A DNA stretch of 36,013 bases, taken from assembly GCA_013001595.1 (NCBI GenBank), contig JABDMH010000035.1, forward strand, positions 1-36,013, given 5' to 3'. This DNA comes from Saprospiraceae bacterium (GTDB taxonomy: Bacteria > Bacteroidota > Bacteroidia > Chitinophagales > Saprospiraceae). The notes below the pieces were generated by a model. That model was given only the letters and a program-made list of their open reading frames with translations. It was not told the DNA's origin and made no database searches. The position numbers were made by a program, and so were the translations under genes. Positions 1 through 8,633 of the stretch are shown one piece after another; positions within the stretch are counted from its first letter, which is position 1; every line of letters starts with the position of its first letter.

Positions 1-195
1 TATTGGCTGTCTGTCTCCAATCGAGATCAGCAAGCACATCTTTTTTGTCTGGACTCATACAAGTAATTCAAGTAATGGCGAAATATCGTGTTTTTTTATG
101 CCATTTCGGAAGGAAGTGCCATCACAATGGACCGGGCCCACCATTGATCTGGCTCTGTATCGGAGTATTAGGAAAGGGAACCTTGATGAGTCTAT

Positions 196-1064
196 TTAGA
201 ACCGTTTCCCACTATTCTTGCGTACAAAGAGTTTCTCCAGTACTGAATGCTGGTCAAATTTGCCAGCCGATGCTTGTTGCATATGTTGATAGGCTGCCGT
301 AATGAAGACCGTTTTTGCAGATGACACGATGATATGTATGAGAATAATGATGACTGCAGCACCAATAATGGCAACTACATGATGCACCTTGAACATGATG
401 ATGGCAAATGCAATGGCAACCAGGTATCCTAGCATGTAAAATGCTGCAAAACTAAAATTTGCACCGATTGCTTCACCCCATTGCTTTTTTATCATATCTG
501 CAGACTTTTTCAAAGCATCTATGGGGCCAATATGTTCGAAGGCCAAAATAGGGACCACGAAGAAAGTAGCTAATGACCAAACCATACCTGTAAGACCAAC
601 AACCAATTGACCAATAAATCCCAACCTTTCTTCCAGCATTCTGAGCAATGTGCCCACTGTGGCTGCCAGTGCCGACCATGCAAGAGTTACGTTTACTTTT
701 TCTACGCTATAGCCAAGGCCTTCTTTTACCGAGACCTCCTCACCTTGAAATACTTGTCGTACGCAATAGACGAGTCCGATGTTAAAGAAAATGACGATAA
801 AAAACGTGATCAGATAAGAAGAAGAAGAGTGCAAGGGCCCCGATCGTTTCATTTCCTCCCCGCTGCAACAAATATGGTGGATAAAAAGGAGAGGAGTATG
901 AGGACGATACTTGTTCCCGACATCAACACAAAGACTAGTAAGTTTGGTTTGTCGCGAATGACATCTAGACTTATCCATCCGATCTTCCAACCATTCTTTA
1001 GTCTTTCCCAGAATCTCACACCGTTTACTTTTAGTTGTGGTGAAAATATGACTAAACAAGTCAC
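196..1064 (-). pseudogene. DUF6159-family integral membrane protein, split by a -1 frameshift
   Basis: Two minus-strand reading frames together give one complete DUF6159-like protein. The N-terminal part starts at 1064 and stops at 849-851. It contains ERLKNGWKIGW followed by a hydrophobic segment (LLVFVLMSGTSIVLILLSF), which is the usual start of this family. The rest lies in the frame ending at 196 and carries several membrane segments and the family-typical WSLATFFVVPILAFE. The frames would join near 850-863, where the minus strand reads GCGGGGAGGAAATGA; one extra base in the G4 run would restore a continuous protein of about 289 residues. The function of the family is not known to me. The other frame can be read from 1059 as a 287-residue protein, but its first 90 or so residues look like noise. 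It is either a recent pseudogene or an assembly/sequencing indel; a programmed frameshift is less likely. Confidence 0.75.
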
Positions 1065-1263
1065 CTCCCAGCTACTTCGACCAGCACACTTGGATTTTGG
1101 ACCAATGGAACATTCCGCTGATAGTCAACGTTCCAGAATTGCGATTTCGAAATCAGCAGCTCAGTAATCGCTCTCAATGACCAACGGCTGGGTTGTCACT
1201 TTTGCACTTAGCATGTCTTGAGGTTTAGTTGCAAGTCAAGACGCGCTTACCGATTCTAGTCAA

Positions 1264-3174
1264 TTATCCCAGATGCTTGGCTAAAAACCCGAGGGCCGCT
1301 TTATAGACCTCAAATCGATTTTCCTCGTTATGAAACCCATGTCCTTCATCATATTTCACCATATATGGGACATCGATACCTGATTCACGCAGCGACCGCA
1401 CGATTTGGTCAGATTCATCGATGTTCACACGGGGATCATTGGCACCCTGTATGACAAAGAGGGGAGCGCTAATTTTATCTATGTGGTAGGCCGGGGATGC
1501 TTCACGCATCCGTTCAGCATCGTGTTCAGGATTACCGACCATGGCATACATCATGTCCAAATAGGGCTTCCAATACGGCGGAATGGTTTTCATGAACGTG
1601 AATAGATTTGAGACACCAACATAATCAATGGCACAACAATAGAGTTCGGGAGTGAAAGTTACTCCAGCTAGTGTAGCATAACCACCATAGCTTCCCCCAT
1701 AGATGGAAATTCTGACCGGATCCGCAATGCCTTCATCTATGAGCCAATGGACACCATCAGTGATGTCATCTTGCATCTTTTTTCCCCATTCCTTAAATCC
1801 AGCTTTAAAAAAGGATTTCCCGTAGCCCGTGCTACTGCGATAATTCATTTGTAGTACCCCATATCCACGGTTGGCAAATAATTGTACTTCAGGATTGTAC
1901 CCCCATGCATCTCGTACCCAAGGTCCACCATGTGGATTAATGATGATCGGTAGATTCTTGTCCTGATCCGATGGCAAACTTAGATAGCCGTGAATGGTGA
2001 GACCATCTCGACTTTGATAGGCTATCGGCTTCATAGGAACCAAATCACGCTCATGAAGCCAAGGGCTGACGTCTGTAATTTTCACGAGTTCTCGACTGAC
2101 CGCATCAAAAAAGTAGTAAGCCCCCAATGATCGATCACTATAGGTGCGAATTATGAATTTATGCTCATCCTTACTGTTACTAGCAAAACCGACTTCAAAT
2201 CCTGGAAGTTTGTTCGTCAAGAAATGGTAGGTAGCCTCCGTCTGTTCATCCAAAAATTTTCGCTTTACTTTATCAGTGGTGTAGGATATAGAGGTAAGTA
2301 CCTTGCGTTTTTTGGAATAATGGAGCCCGGAGACATCCACATCTGGATGACCAAAAATTACATCGCCGACCTCCTTGCCAGCATGCATATCAAATTTGAC
2401 TATTTCTGATTTGTCTCGACCCAAATTTGATGAAGCATATACAATATGATAGTGCTCGAAATCAAAAAACAAAGGAGACATATTCTCGGTAAAATCTGTC
2501 TCTATTATTTCTCGAAAATCCTCTTCTTCTGAATCTCGATACATTAGCACGGTGTTGGTACCTCCCTTGACCTTTGTTGCTATGCGTAAGCGTCCTGCAT
2601 GATCAGTCATCCAGGAGTCGATCGGTTCCATTACATTACGGTTTTCAGCCAGCCTATTAAGTGCGCCAGAATGGATATTTAGTCGATATGGTTCGAATAA
2701 CTGAGGGTTATTTTTATTCATCCCGATGATGATTTCATCCTCATTATCCTCTAAAATATCAATGATCTGAATACGCACCCCTTCAAAAGGTGTCAGTTCC
2801 TTGGGATTGCCACCGTCCAAATCTATGGCGTACAATTGAAAGTTTTCATCACCCGCTGCATCTTTGATGTATAAGATTCGTGATGCACTCGCCCATCCGT
2901 AGCCACTGATGTCTCGATCAGTCTCTTTTGTGAGTTGCAATGCTTGTTCCTCACCAATCTTTTGCACACATACATTCTTCCTCCTTTCAAATGGTGCGGT
3001 ATAGGAAAAATATTCACCACCGGGGGAGAGCTGATAGGCACTCTTCTCCGGATTTCTAAAGAAGTCTTCCACGCTGTACTTGTGATTTCCTGCTTGACCC
3101 AGCTCTATCAAAGTTTGTAGTTCTTCAGCAGAGGATGGTAAAGAGAGGTCTCCAGGTAGTGATTGATCTGACAT
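1264..3174 (-). CDS. S9 family (prolyl oligopeptidase-type) serine peptidase
   Basis: An intracellular alpha/beta-hydrolase peptidase of 636 residues that probably cleaves short peptides, often after proline or as an acylaminoacyl/dipeptidyl peptidase. The N-terminal two thirds is a beta-propeller-like region with WD40/PD40-type repeats (for example QLYAIDLDGGNPKELTPF). The C-terminal third is the hydrolase domain. The catalytic triad is visible: Ser495 in YGGSYGGYA, Asp580 in GANDPRVN and His612 in DEGHGF. I place the start at 3174 (MSDQSLP) because a Bacteroidota-type -7 element lies at 3196-3203, just upstream. The in-frame extension to 3273 would put that promoter inside the gene and adds a non-conserved tail. 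No signal peptide is seen from this start, so it is probably cytoplasmic. It is transcribed alone or with the DUF6159 gene downstream. Exact specificity cannot be told. Confidence 0.93.
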   Translation of the reverse strand: MSDQSLPGDLSLPSSAEELQTLIELGQAGNHKYSVEDFFRNPEKSAYQLSPGGEYFSYTAPFERRKNVCVQKIGEEQALQLTKETDRDISGYGWASASRILYIKDAAGDENFQLYAIDLDGGNPKELTPFEGVRIQIIDILEDNEDEIIIGMNKNNPQLFEPYRLNIHSGALNRLAENRNVMEPIDSWMTDHAGRLRIATKVKGGTNTVLMYRDSEEEDFREIIETDFTENMSPLFFDFEHYHIVYASSNLGRDKSEIVKFDMHAGKEVGDVIFGHPDVDVSGLHYSKKRKVLTSISYTTDKVKRKFLDEQTEATYHFLTNKLPGFEVGFASNSKDEHKFIIRTYSDRSLGAYYFFDAVSRELVKITDVSPWLHERDLVPMKPIAYQSRDGLTIHGYLSLPSDQDKNLPIIINPHGGPWVRDAWGYNPEVQLFANRGYGVLQMNYRSSTGYGKSFFKAGFKEWGKKMQDDITDGVHWLIDEGIADPVRISIYGGSYGGYATLAGVTFTPELYCCAIDYVGVSNLFTFMKTIPPYWKPYLDMMYAMVGNPEHDAERMREASPAYHIDKISAPLFVIQGANDPRVNIDESDQIVRSLRESGIDVPYMVKYDEGHGFHNEENRFEVYKAALGFLAKHLG

Positions 3175-3195
3175 GGCGTCGCTTTTGTGAGGGGG

Positions 3196-3203
3196 CAAAA
3201 GTA
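3196..3203 (-). promoter_or_regulatory. Candidate promoter -7 element for the S9 peptidase
   Basis: Read on the minus strand this is TACTTTTG, a perfect match to the Bacteroidota -7 consensus TAnnTTTG. It sits 21 bases upstream of the ATG at 3174. No good TTTG -33 box lies at the expected 19-21 base spacing, so the call rests on the -7 alone. It supports the internal start chosen for the peptidase. Confidence 0.5.
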
Positions 3204-3722
3204 TAGAAAAAGTGGACATATTCTGACAGGCTCCACTTACAGGTATGGTAGTGATAGCCTGATCCCGTTGCATAGCCTAAGCAAGAAATTTGTCCGTATT
3301 TACTCGTAAAGGCCACTCTTCTTGCATCAATAGACTTTCTTTTTTAGAATTCTAAACTGAGGCACCATTTTGGTTTGTTTGGACGTTACTGGTCATCTTT
3401 GTTGGGCATTTTTGAGAATGGTGGGGATGACTATTTGAGAAAAAAGGAGGGATGTCCAGTCTGAAGATCCGCCTGCTGCATTTGTTGAGAATAAAAACGA
3501 AATAAATCGGAAGCAATCCTTTGTCCTCAGAAGCAAATGGAAAGCAATGTGGAAGTAAAGAAGGCGAGATGATACTTTGAGGGTATAGATGAAAAATTAG
3601 GTCCTAGTTATCCTTTAGGTTTGGATTTCTTAGAGATCGAGATAGAATAAAGGATGCGGAGGAGATTTTAAGTCTTATAGCAGGAACATTTTTATCTTGA
3701 AGAGATGCAACTATTCTAGATC
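3204..3722. other. Intergenic region, no gene seen
   Basis: About 520 bases between the divergent peptidase and YciI genes. All frames on both strands are broken by frequent stops. A 17-codon frame at about 3452 has an AGGAGGG run directly against its ATG, which is too close for a functional ribosome binding site. I see no hairpin, RNA gene or repeat. Confidence 0.5.
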
Positions 3723-4013
3723 ATGGCTTACTACATCCTCTTTTACGAAACGGTTGAAAATTATATTGAGCGCAGGGCTCTATTTCGAAAGGAACACCTT
3801 GGACTTGCACAGGAAAGTGCTGAAAAGGGGCAGATGGTCCTGGGTGGGGCATATGCTGAACCTGCTGATGGTGCTGCAATCGTCTTTAAAGGCGACGATG
3901 CATCAGTGGCTGAGCAGTTTGCCATTAATGATCCCTATGTCAAGAATGGCCTCATCTCGAAATGGTGGGTAAGGGAATGGACGGTAGTGATTAATGCCTT
4001 CATAGACAGTTAG
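3723..4013 (+). CDS. YciI family protein
   Basis: A 96-residue single-domain protein of the YciI/YCII family, which has a dimeric ferredoxin-like fold. The sequence fits the family from end to end: a beta strand YYILFY, then ERRALFRKEHLGLA with the conserved His25, a GGAYAEPADGAAIVF stretch, and FAINDPYVKNGL with the conserved Asp70. This His-Asp pair is the putative active site in the family. Physiological substrates are generally unknown; some relatives act as dehydrochlorinases or in muconolactone-type chemistry. The downstream aldehyde dehydrogenase is on the same strand but 157 bases away with its own probable promoter, so the gene is likely monocistronic. Confidence 0.9.
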   Translation: MAYYILFYETVENYIERRALFRKEHLGLAQESAEKGQMVLGGAYAEPADGAAIVFKGDDASVAEQFAINDPYVKNGLISKWWVREWTVVINAFIDS

Positions 4014-4116
4014 TAGACCTACCATCTTTCCGCACATGTTTTATTAAGTACTCTTTTCAAGCGCTTGTGCGAAATAAGGCTGGGCTTTTATTGTAGTAGA
4101 CAATAAGTTAGTTTAA

Positions 4117-4144
4117 TTGGCTGATTGGCGTGTTGGCTAATTGG
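4117..4144 (+). repeat. Two direct 12-bp repeats, candidate operator
   Basis: TTGGCTGATTGG at 4117-4128 and TTGGCTAATTGG at 4133-4144 differ at one base and are spaced 16 bases start to start. They overlap the -33 side of the probable aldehyde dehydrogenase promoter and stop just before its -7 element, a suitable place for a regulator to bind. Confidence 0.45.
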
Positions 4145-4154
4145 TTTAAGTTTG
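4124..4154 (+). promoter_or_regulatory. Candidate Bacteroidota promoter for the ALDH-amidotransferase operon
   Basis: A perfect -7 box TAAGTTTG lies at 4147-4154. ATTG at 4124-4127, one mismatch from TTTG, is 19 bases upstream, which is correct spacing for the major Bacteroidota sigma factor. Transcription would begin near 4160, giving a very short leader before the ATG at 4171. Confidence 0.55.
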
Positions 4155-4170
4155 GGTAAATAAAAGCAAT

Positions 4171-5559
4171 ATGCCTGAGGTATTTCAAACCATATCGCCG
4201 GTGGACGGCAGGGTCTATGTAGAACGCAGCTATGCTCAGCTCCAAGATATAGATCATACCCTCAATCAGGCTCAACAAATCCAAATGGAGTGGCAAGCTA
4301 CTTCCATAGATGAACGTGCGCAAATATGCCGTAAGGCAGTACACTATTTAGTCGCCCACAGTAACAAACTGGCCCAAGAATTGACTTGGCAGATGGGTAG
4401 GCCGATCCGCTATACCCCAAATGAAATATTGGGAGGTTTGCAGGAGCGGGCAATACATATGATTGACATCGCAGCCTCAGCATTGGCTGAAGAGTCACTT
4501 GAGGATGGAAACCAATTCAAGAAGGTAATTAAGCATGGTGCACTGGGTACGATTTTGGTCCTGGCGCCATGGAACTATCCTTACCTCACCTCGATTAATG
4601 CCATTATTCCAGCTTTGATGGCGGGTAATACGGTCATCTTAAAACATTCGCAGCAAACGCCCCTGTGCGCAGAAAGCTACGCTGATGCTTTCAATAATGC
4701 AGGTTTACCAGCTGGTGTTTTTCAATATCTGCACATGACCCATACACAAGTGGCAAAGGTGGTCGTTGACTCAAGAATTGATTTTGTCTCTTTTACGGGA
4801 AGTGTAGAAGGCGGATATGCCATACAAGAGGCTGTTGGAAAGCGATTCATGCGGACCGGGCTGGAACTAGGAGGAAAGGATCCAGCTTATGTACGAGCAG
4901 ATGCTGACCTAAGCTATTGCAGTGAGCAAATAGCCGATGGTGCTTTCTTCAATAGTGGCCAGTCCTGTTGTGGTGTTGAGCGCATATATGTTCATACGGA
5001 GGTCTACGATCAATTCTTAGAGGCCTTTCTCTCTGCTACTACCCAACTCAATTTGGATGATCCAACGAAGGCAGATACCACGCTGGGACCAATGATCAAG
5101 CCCACGGCTGCTGCTTTTGTAACTGATCAAATTGATGCTGCGTTGGCGATGGGTGCCCGACCATTGGTAGATGTGCGTAGCTTTCCAAATCATGAAGTGA
5201 AACGTGGGTATATGGCTCCGCAGGTGCTTGTCGATGTGGATCATCGCATGTCTATCATGCAAGATGAAACTTTCGGACCGGCTGTGGGCATCATGAAAGT
5301 CAAGGATGATGCAGAAGCTGTGCATTTGATGAACGATAGCAGGTACGGTTTGACCGCTTCCATCTGGACCCAAGATCTAGAAAGGGGAGAAGTACTGGGA
5401 AAAAGCATCCAAACGGGTACATTGTTTATTAATCGCTGTGATTATCTGGATCCGAGCCTGGCTTGGTCCGGGGTTAAAGACTCAGGAATAGGGATCTCCT
5501 TATCTCATCTGGGCTATCTGCAGGTGACGCGTCCAAAATCCTTCCACATCAAGAAATAA
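4171..5559 (+). CDS. NAD(P)-dependent aldehyde dehydrogenase
   Basis: A 462-residue aldehyde dehydrogenase that oxidises an aldehyde to its carboxylic acid in the cytoplasm. The family active site is complete: APWNYP with Asn135, the cofactor-binding lysine in VILKHS (Lys158), FTGS at 208-211, the general base in LELGGKD (Glu232), the nucleophile in GQSC (Cys266) and ETFGP at 366-370. The length and the GQSCC form resemble the short succinate-semialdehyde type (YneI-like) rather than the 490-residue betaine type. It is followed after two bases by a class I glutamine amidotransferase. The same pairing of activities occurs in the putrescine pathway (PuuC with PuuD), where the ALDH oxidises a gamma-glutamylated aminoaldehyde. 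With the GS-like ligase, permease and SDR at 16-20 kb, I infer a gamma-glutamyl-aminoaldehyde substrate; the family assignment alone does not prove this. Confidence 0.95.
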   Translation: MPEVFQTISPVDGRVYVERSYAQLQDIDHTLNQAQQIQMEWQATSIDERAQICRKAVHYLVAHSNKLAQELTWQMGRPIRYTPNEILGGLQERAIHMIDIAASALAEESLEDGNQFKKVIKHGALGTILVLAPWNYPYLTSINAIIPALMAGNTVILKHSQQTPLCAESYADAFNNAGLPAGVFQYLHMTHTQVAKVVVDSRIDFVSFTGSVEGGYAIQEAVGKRFMRTGLELGGKDPAYVRADADLSYCSEQIADGAFFNSGQSCCGVERIYVHTEVYDQFLEAFLSATTQLNLDDPTKADTTLGPMIKPTAAAFVTDQIDAALAMGARPLVDVRSFPNHEVKRGYMAPQVLVDVDHRMSIMQDETFGPAVGIMKVKDDAEAVHLMNDSRYGLTASIWTQDLERGEVLGKSIQTGTLFINRCDYLDPSLAWSGVKDSGIGISLSHLGYLQVTRPKSFHIKK

Positions 5560-5561
5560 CC

Positions 5562-6275
5562 ATGCGAATTGGCATCCTCCTATGTGATCATGTAGACGAC
5601 GATCTTCAAGCAGTCCACGGCACCTATCTCCGAATGTTTGAGCAATTTTTGCCAGAGACGAATTTTCAACCATATTTTGTATGTGATGACGATTTTCCAA
5701 CAAGTGTATCGGATTGTGATGGTTATTTAGTGAATGGATCAAGGTATTCGGTATATGATGAAATATCCTGGATTCAGCGACTAAAAGATTTTGTTCAAGA
5801 TATTCATCATACAGGATTACCATATGTGGGTGTTTGTTTCGGTCATCAGATCCTGGCGGAGGCCTTAGGTGGCACCGTGCTGAAATCTCCGCAAGGTTGG
5901 TGCGTGGGCAAACACAACTTCAAAGTAGATGATGACATATCTTGGATGGATCCAAAGCTTCAGCAAATTGGATTGCTAATGATGTGTCAGGATCAGGTGG
6001 TCGATTTGCCCCCGGGTTCAAGTGTAATGGCATCGAATCCTGCTTGTCCGATTGCGATGTTCACAGTGGGAGAACACATGTTTGGGATACAAGCTCATCC
6101 GGAATTTTCTCCATCGTACCTGGCTGCCATACTGGATAAGCGAAGGGAGAAGATTGGCTATGATAAAGTTGCTGAGGCTCGCCGCAGTTTACATCTTCCC
6201 TTAGATGTTGATCCAATCAGGAAATGGATTGGCAATTTTTTTTTTCGCCAGCGTGCGTCACAACTAGGTCGATAG
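5562..6275 (+). CDS. Class I glutamine amidotransferase-like hydrolase (candidate gamma-glutamyl hydrolase)
   Basis: A 237-residue stand-alone class I glutamine amidotransferase domain. It has the nucleophile elbow GVCFGHQ with Cys92 and the catalytic AHPEF with His179 and Glu181, a complete triad. No synthetase domain is attached, as in the GuaA-like solo proteins and plant gamma-glutamyl peptidases, which hydrolyse gamma-glutamyl amide bonds. Its ATG is two bases after the aldehyde dehydrogenase stop, so the two are almost certainly cotranscribed and probably act in sequence: the dehydrogenase would make a gamma-glutamyl acid and this enzyme would release glutamate. That role parallels PuuD, though PuuD belongs to a different branch (peptidase C26). 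An alternative is a generic glutaminase subunit or a detoxifying gamma-glutamyl peptidase. Confidence 0.88.
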   Translation: MRIGILLCDHVDDDLQAVHGTYLRMFEQFLPETNFQPYFVCDDDFPTSVSDCDGYLVNGSRYSVYDEISWIQRLKDFVQDIHHTGLPYVGVCFGHQILAEALGGTVLKSPQGWCVGKHNFKVDDDISWMDPKLQQIGLLMMCQDQVVDLPPGSSVMASNPACPIAMFTVGEHMFGIQAHPEFSPSYLAAILDKRREKIGYDKVAEARRSLHLPLDVDPIRKWIGNFFFRQRASQLGR

Positions 6276-6354
6276 GAAAATCATCAGTTATTGGATAGCA
6301 GATCGTCTCCACCTGTGGTCAAAAAAAGATTAACTTGACTAAAACCGTAAATCC

Positions 6355-6684
6355 ATGGCCTATTCATCAGAATTCCTTGAATATGTGCAGGACCAACTGT
6401 CTCTTTGTGATGCATTTGATACGAAGAAAATGTTTGGTGGCATCGGTTTTTTTCGCGAAGGCGTCATGTTTGGAATGATCGGTGAAGATCGTTTCCGCCT
6501 ACGGGTCGATGACACCAATCGTGTTGATTTTGAGACACATGGTATGGGCCCTTTAGCGTCAAAATCCAAAGGGAAGGGAATGCCATATTATGAAGTGCCC
6601 TTGTTGATTTTGGAGGATAGAGAAGCTTTGAAAGCTTGGGCAGATCGTGCATATGCGGTGGCACTAAGTCAACAAAAAAAATAG
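6355..6684 (+). CDS. TfoX N-terminal domain protein
   Basis: A 109-residue protein consisting only of the TfoX/Sxy N-terminal domain. Visible family features are the start with FLEYVQDQLS, KKMFGGIGFFREGVMFGMI (the typical MFGG.g.f..g.mfg pattern), RFRLRVD and the C-terminal MPYYEVP..LE..E.L..W. In gamma-proteobacteria full-length TfoX/Sxy regulates competence, but solo N-domain proteins are common in Bacteroidota with no shown role in transformation. The C-terminal helix-hairpin half is absent, which is normal for this subgroup. It lies 79 bases after the amidotransferase and could be a read-through member of that unit. Confidence 0.9.
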   Translation: MAYSSEFLEYVQDQLSLCDAFDTKKMFGGIGFFREGVMFGMIGEDRFRLRVDDTNRVDFETHGMGPLASKSKGKGMPYYEVPLLILEDREALKAWADRAYAVALSQQKK

Positions 6685-6738
6685 TGAAATTTAATTTTTT
6701 GAATTGATTGGAACTTAAGTTTAGCAAATTAAAGCCAA

Positions 6739-7404
6739 ATGATAAACGCCATCATATTTGGATCAACCGGAATGGTTGGTGAGGGAGTCGCACATGAATG
6801 CATGTTGGATCATCGAATTAGCAAAGTACTACTCATTAATAGAAGTCCGACATCGATTAAGGGTCCCAAAGTCACCGAATTAATTCAACGAGATTTCTTT
6901 GATCTATCGGAGATTGAGGACCAATTGAGAGGATACAATGCATGCTATTTTTGCATGGGTATTTCTTCCGTCGGCCAAAAGGAAGAAGCTTATCGCAAGG
7001 TCACCTATGACTTGACCCTCTATGTGGCAGAGTTATTATTGAAGATTAATCCTGATATGACTTTCATTTATGTTTCTGGTGCCGGCACAGAAAGTTCAGA
7101 ACAGGGCAGCAGTATGTGGGCCAGGGTGAAGGGGGCTACAGAGAACGCCATTTTAAATCAGGGATTTAAAGATGCGTATGCTTTTCGCCCCGGTTATATT
7201 CAACCCACAAAGGGCCTTAAAAATGCCTATAAAGTGTACAGTTGGTTGGGATTTTTATATCCGCTCTTTCGTGCACTGTTTCCCAAGTATGTGACCACTT
7301 TGAAGGAAATCGGAGTAGCTATGATCAATGTCACAGCACTGCCGGATAGCAGCAAGGTAGTAGAATGTCGAGACATTGTGAGGCTATCTCATCGTGTATC
7401 TTAA
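6739..7404 (+). CDS. NAD(P)-binding atypical SDR protein
   Basis: A 221-residue Rossmann-fold protein of the atypical short-chain dehydrogenase group (NAD(P)H-binding, YbjT/TIP30-like). The nucleotide-binding motif GSTGMVGEG is at residues 8-16. A strand with ACYFCMGISSVGQ follows near 70, and FIYVSGAGTESSEQG near 110 occupies the position of the classical active-site region. The Tyr-x-x-x-Lys pair of classical SDRs is not evident, so redox catalysis is uncertain. FRPGYIQPTKG is typical of the family C-terminal half. Substrate unknown. It is monocistronic or loosely grouped with the TfoX-N gene 54 bases upstream. Confidence 0.82.
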   Translation: MINAIIFGSTGMVGEGVAHECMLDHRISKVLLINRSPTSIKGPKVTELIQRDFFDLSEIEDQLRGYNACYFCMGISSVGQKEEAYRKVTYDLTLYVAELLLKINPDMTFIYVSGAGTESSEQGSSMWARVKGATENAILNQGFKDAYAFRPGYIQPTKGLKNAYKVYSWLGFLYPLFRALFPKYVTTLKEIGVAMINVTALPDSSKVVECRDIVRLSHRVS

Positions 7405-7482
7405 GGGTAACATGCAAATTGAAATCAATGCTAGAGAACATCAATATCGCCCATTTTCACAATCAAAAATAGTTTCTGACTC

Positions 7483-7893
7483 ATGAAATCAATATTAATT
7501 CCTACACTCCGTTATCATGATCCAGCCAAGGCCATCACATTCTTATCTGAAGCCTTTGGATTTGAAGAAAAGGCAGCATTCAAAAACGATGAAGGTATAG
7601 TCATTCATGCAGAACTCGCCATAGGTGATGGGATTTTGATGATTGGCTGGACCGGATATGATTCACCATTTGGCCAGTTTTTGATACATCCTGACGAAAC
7701 GAAAGGACGCAATACGATGACGGGATTTATAGTGGTAGAAGATCCAGATGCACATTATGCGCAAGCTCAGGCTGCCGGCGCTGAGATCCTTTTGCCATTG
7801 GTAGAGCAGAGTTATGGAGGCAAAGATTATTCTTGCCGAGATATTGAGGGCTATGTTTGGAGCTTTGGTTCATACGATCCCAGAAAAAACTAG
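7483..7893 (+). CDS. VOC family (glyoxalase/PhnB-like) protein
   Basis: A 136-residue vicinal-oxygen-chelate protein with two beta-alpha-beta-beta-beta modules. It begins IPTLRYHDPAKAITFLSEAFGFEE, the typical first module of glyoxalase/bleomycin-resistance-like proteins, and ends with the SYGGKDYSCRDIEGYVWSFGSYDP pattern of the PhnB-like subgroup. Candidate metal ligands are His52 in IVIHAEL and the Glu of DIEGYVW. Such proteins are usually dimeric metalloenzymes or binding proteins in detoxification; no specific substrate can be assigned. It is convergent with the DUF1569 gene, 34 bases away. Confidence 0.88.
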   Translation: MKSILIPTLRYHDPAKAITFLSEAFGFEEKAAFKNDEGIVIHAELAIGDGILMIGWTGYDSPFGQFLIHPDETKGRNTMTGFIVVEDPDAHYAQAQAAGAEILLPLVEQSYGGKDYSCRDIEGYVWSFGSYDPRKN

Positions 7894-7927
7894 GCCAGTT
7901 GGCTGATGGATAATAGTACTAATGCAG

Positions 7928-8386
7928 TCACACGCCAAATTGTCTTAGATGATGATCTATATGCTTGGAAAATAAGGTGTTCCACTCGGTGATAGTCAGC
8001 ATACCAAATGAATGTGATTCCTTCTGATCAAAATGATCAGCACCCAGTTCTTGAGTTTTGTTGATGTACTCAATCAGGCGCTCTTTTTCCGCTGCAAAAT
8101 CCTTTGGCCCGGTTTGTAGAAACATGGGAGCAGTGCGCGTATTTTTCTTATACGGTTTGGGGCCCACCACGATCTCTTTCGCAAATGTTTTAGCGATGAA
8201 CCGAGCGAACCATCCTGGTTTGGGGTGCTTATTGGTATGTACCAATTCGTAAGCCACATTTACATGGGCCAACATTTGATCTACGGTCATTTTACCCCAT
8301 TGGGGTTTTGTCTCCGGAGTCAATTGACTGATCCTTGCAATGGCTAGCTGACAAGCAGCTTTATCAAATAAGTTGGGATAAGCCAT
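7928..8386 (-). CDS. DUF1569 family protein (DinB-like fold)
   Basis: A 152-residue protein matching DUF1569, which has a DinB/YfiT-like four-helix bundle. The family patterns are clear: PQWGKMTVDQMLAHVNVAYE, GPKDFAAEKERLIEYI and the C-terminal HIDHHLRQFG. The histidines in LAHVN and HIDHH are at positions that bind metal in the DinB superfamily. Some superfamily members are thiol-dependent S-transferases, but the role of DUF1569 is not established. I chose the start at 8386 (MAYPN), eight codons inside the longest frame, because the conserved region begins there. It is transcribed alone and converges with the VOC gene. Confidence 0.85.
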   Translation of the reverse strand: MAYPNLFDKAACQLAIARISQLTPETKPQWGKMTVDQMLAHVNVAYELVHTNKHPKPGWFARFIAKTFAKEIVVGPKPYKKNTRTAPMFLQTGPKDFAAEKERLIEYINKTQELGADHFDQKESHSFGMLTITEWNTLFSKHIDHHLRQFGV

Positions 8387-8633
8387 TTTCTCAGATTGTA
8401 CTGAGATCAAGGTAAGAAAATCAAGTGAATGGATGCTACAGTTTGCTCATGATGTGTACCCAGATCAAATCGGATTTCAGCTAGTGGAGCAGAAAAAAAT
8501 CCCTGATTAGGTAGATGTTTGGCATTGCAGATAGATTCACTTTTACCTAGGAAATCGCGAACACGATGTTGTGGAGTGACCAACATGAAGAGAATGAGAA
8601 AGTGTATCTTTTCAATGATAAACTTCAGTGAGT

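Noticed and set aside
3-302. 99-codon plus-strand frame at the left edge
   Set aside because: No family resemblance, composition typical of non-coding sequence, and its 3' part is antisense to the DUF6159 gene.
607-1167. 186-codon plus-strand frame
   Set aside because: Antisense to the well-supported DUF6159 reading; the protein is Ser/Arg/Cys-rich with no recognisable domain.
3530-3655. Possible short gene remnant (frame reading about 20 residues rich in Leu, Gly and Glu before 3650)
   Set aside because: No start codon in frame, about 25 codons only, and no recognisable homology; it is within chance expectation.
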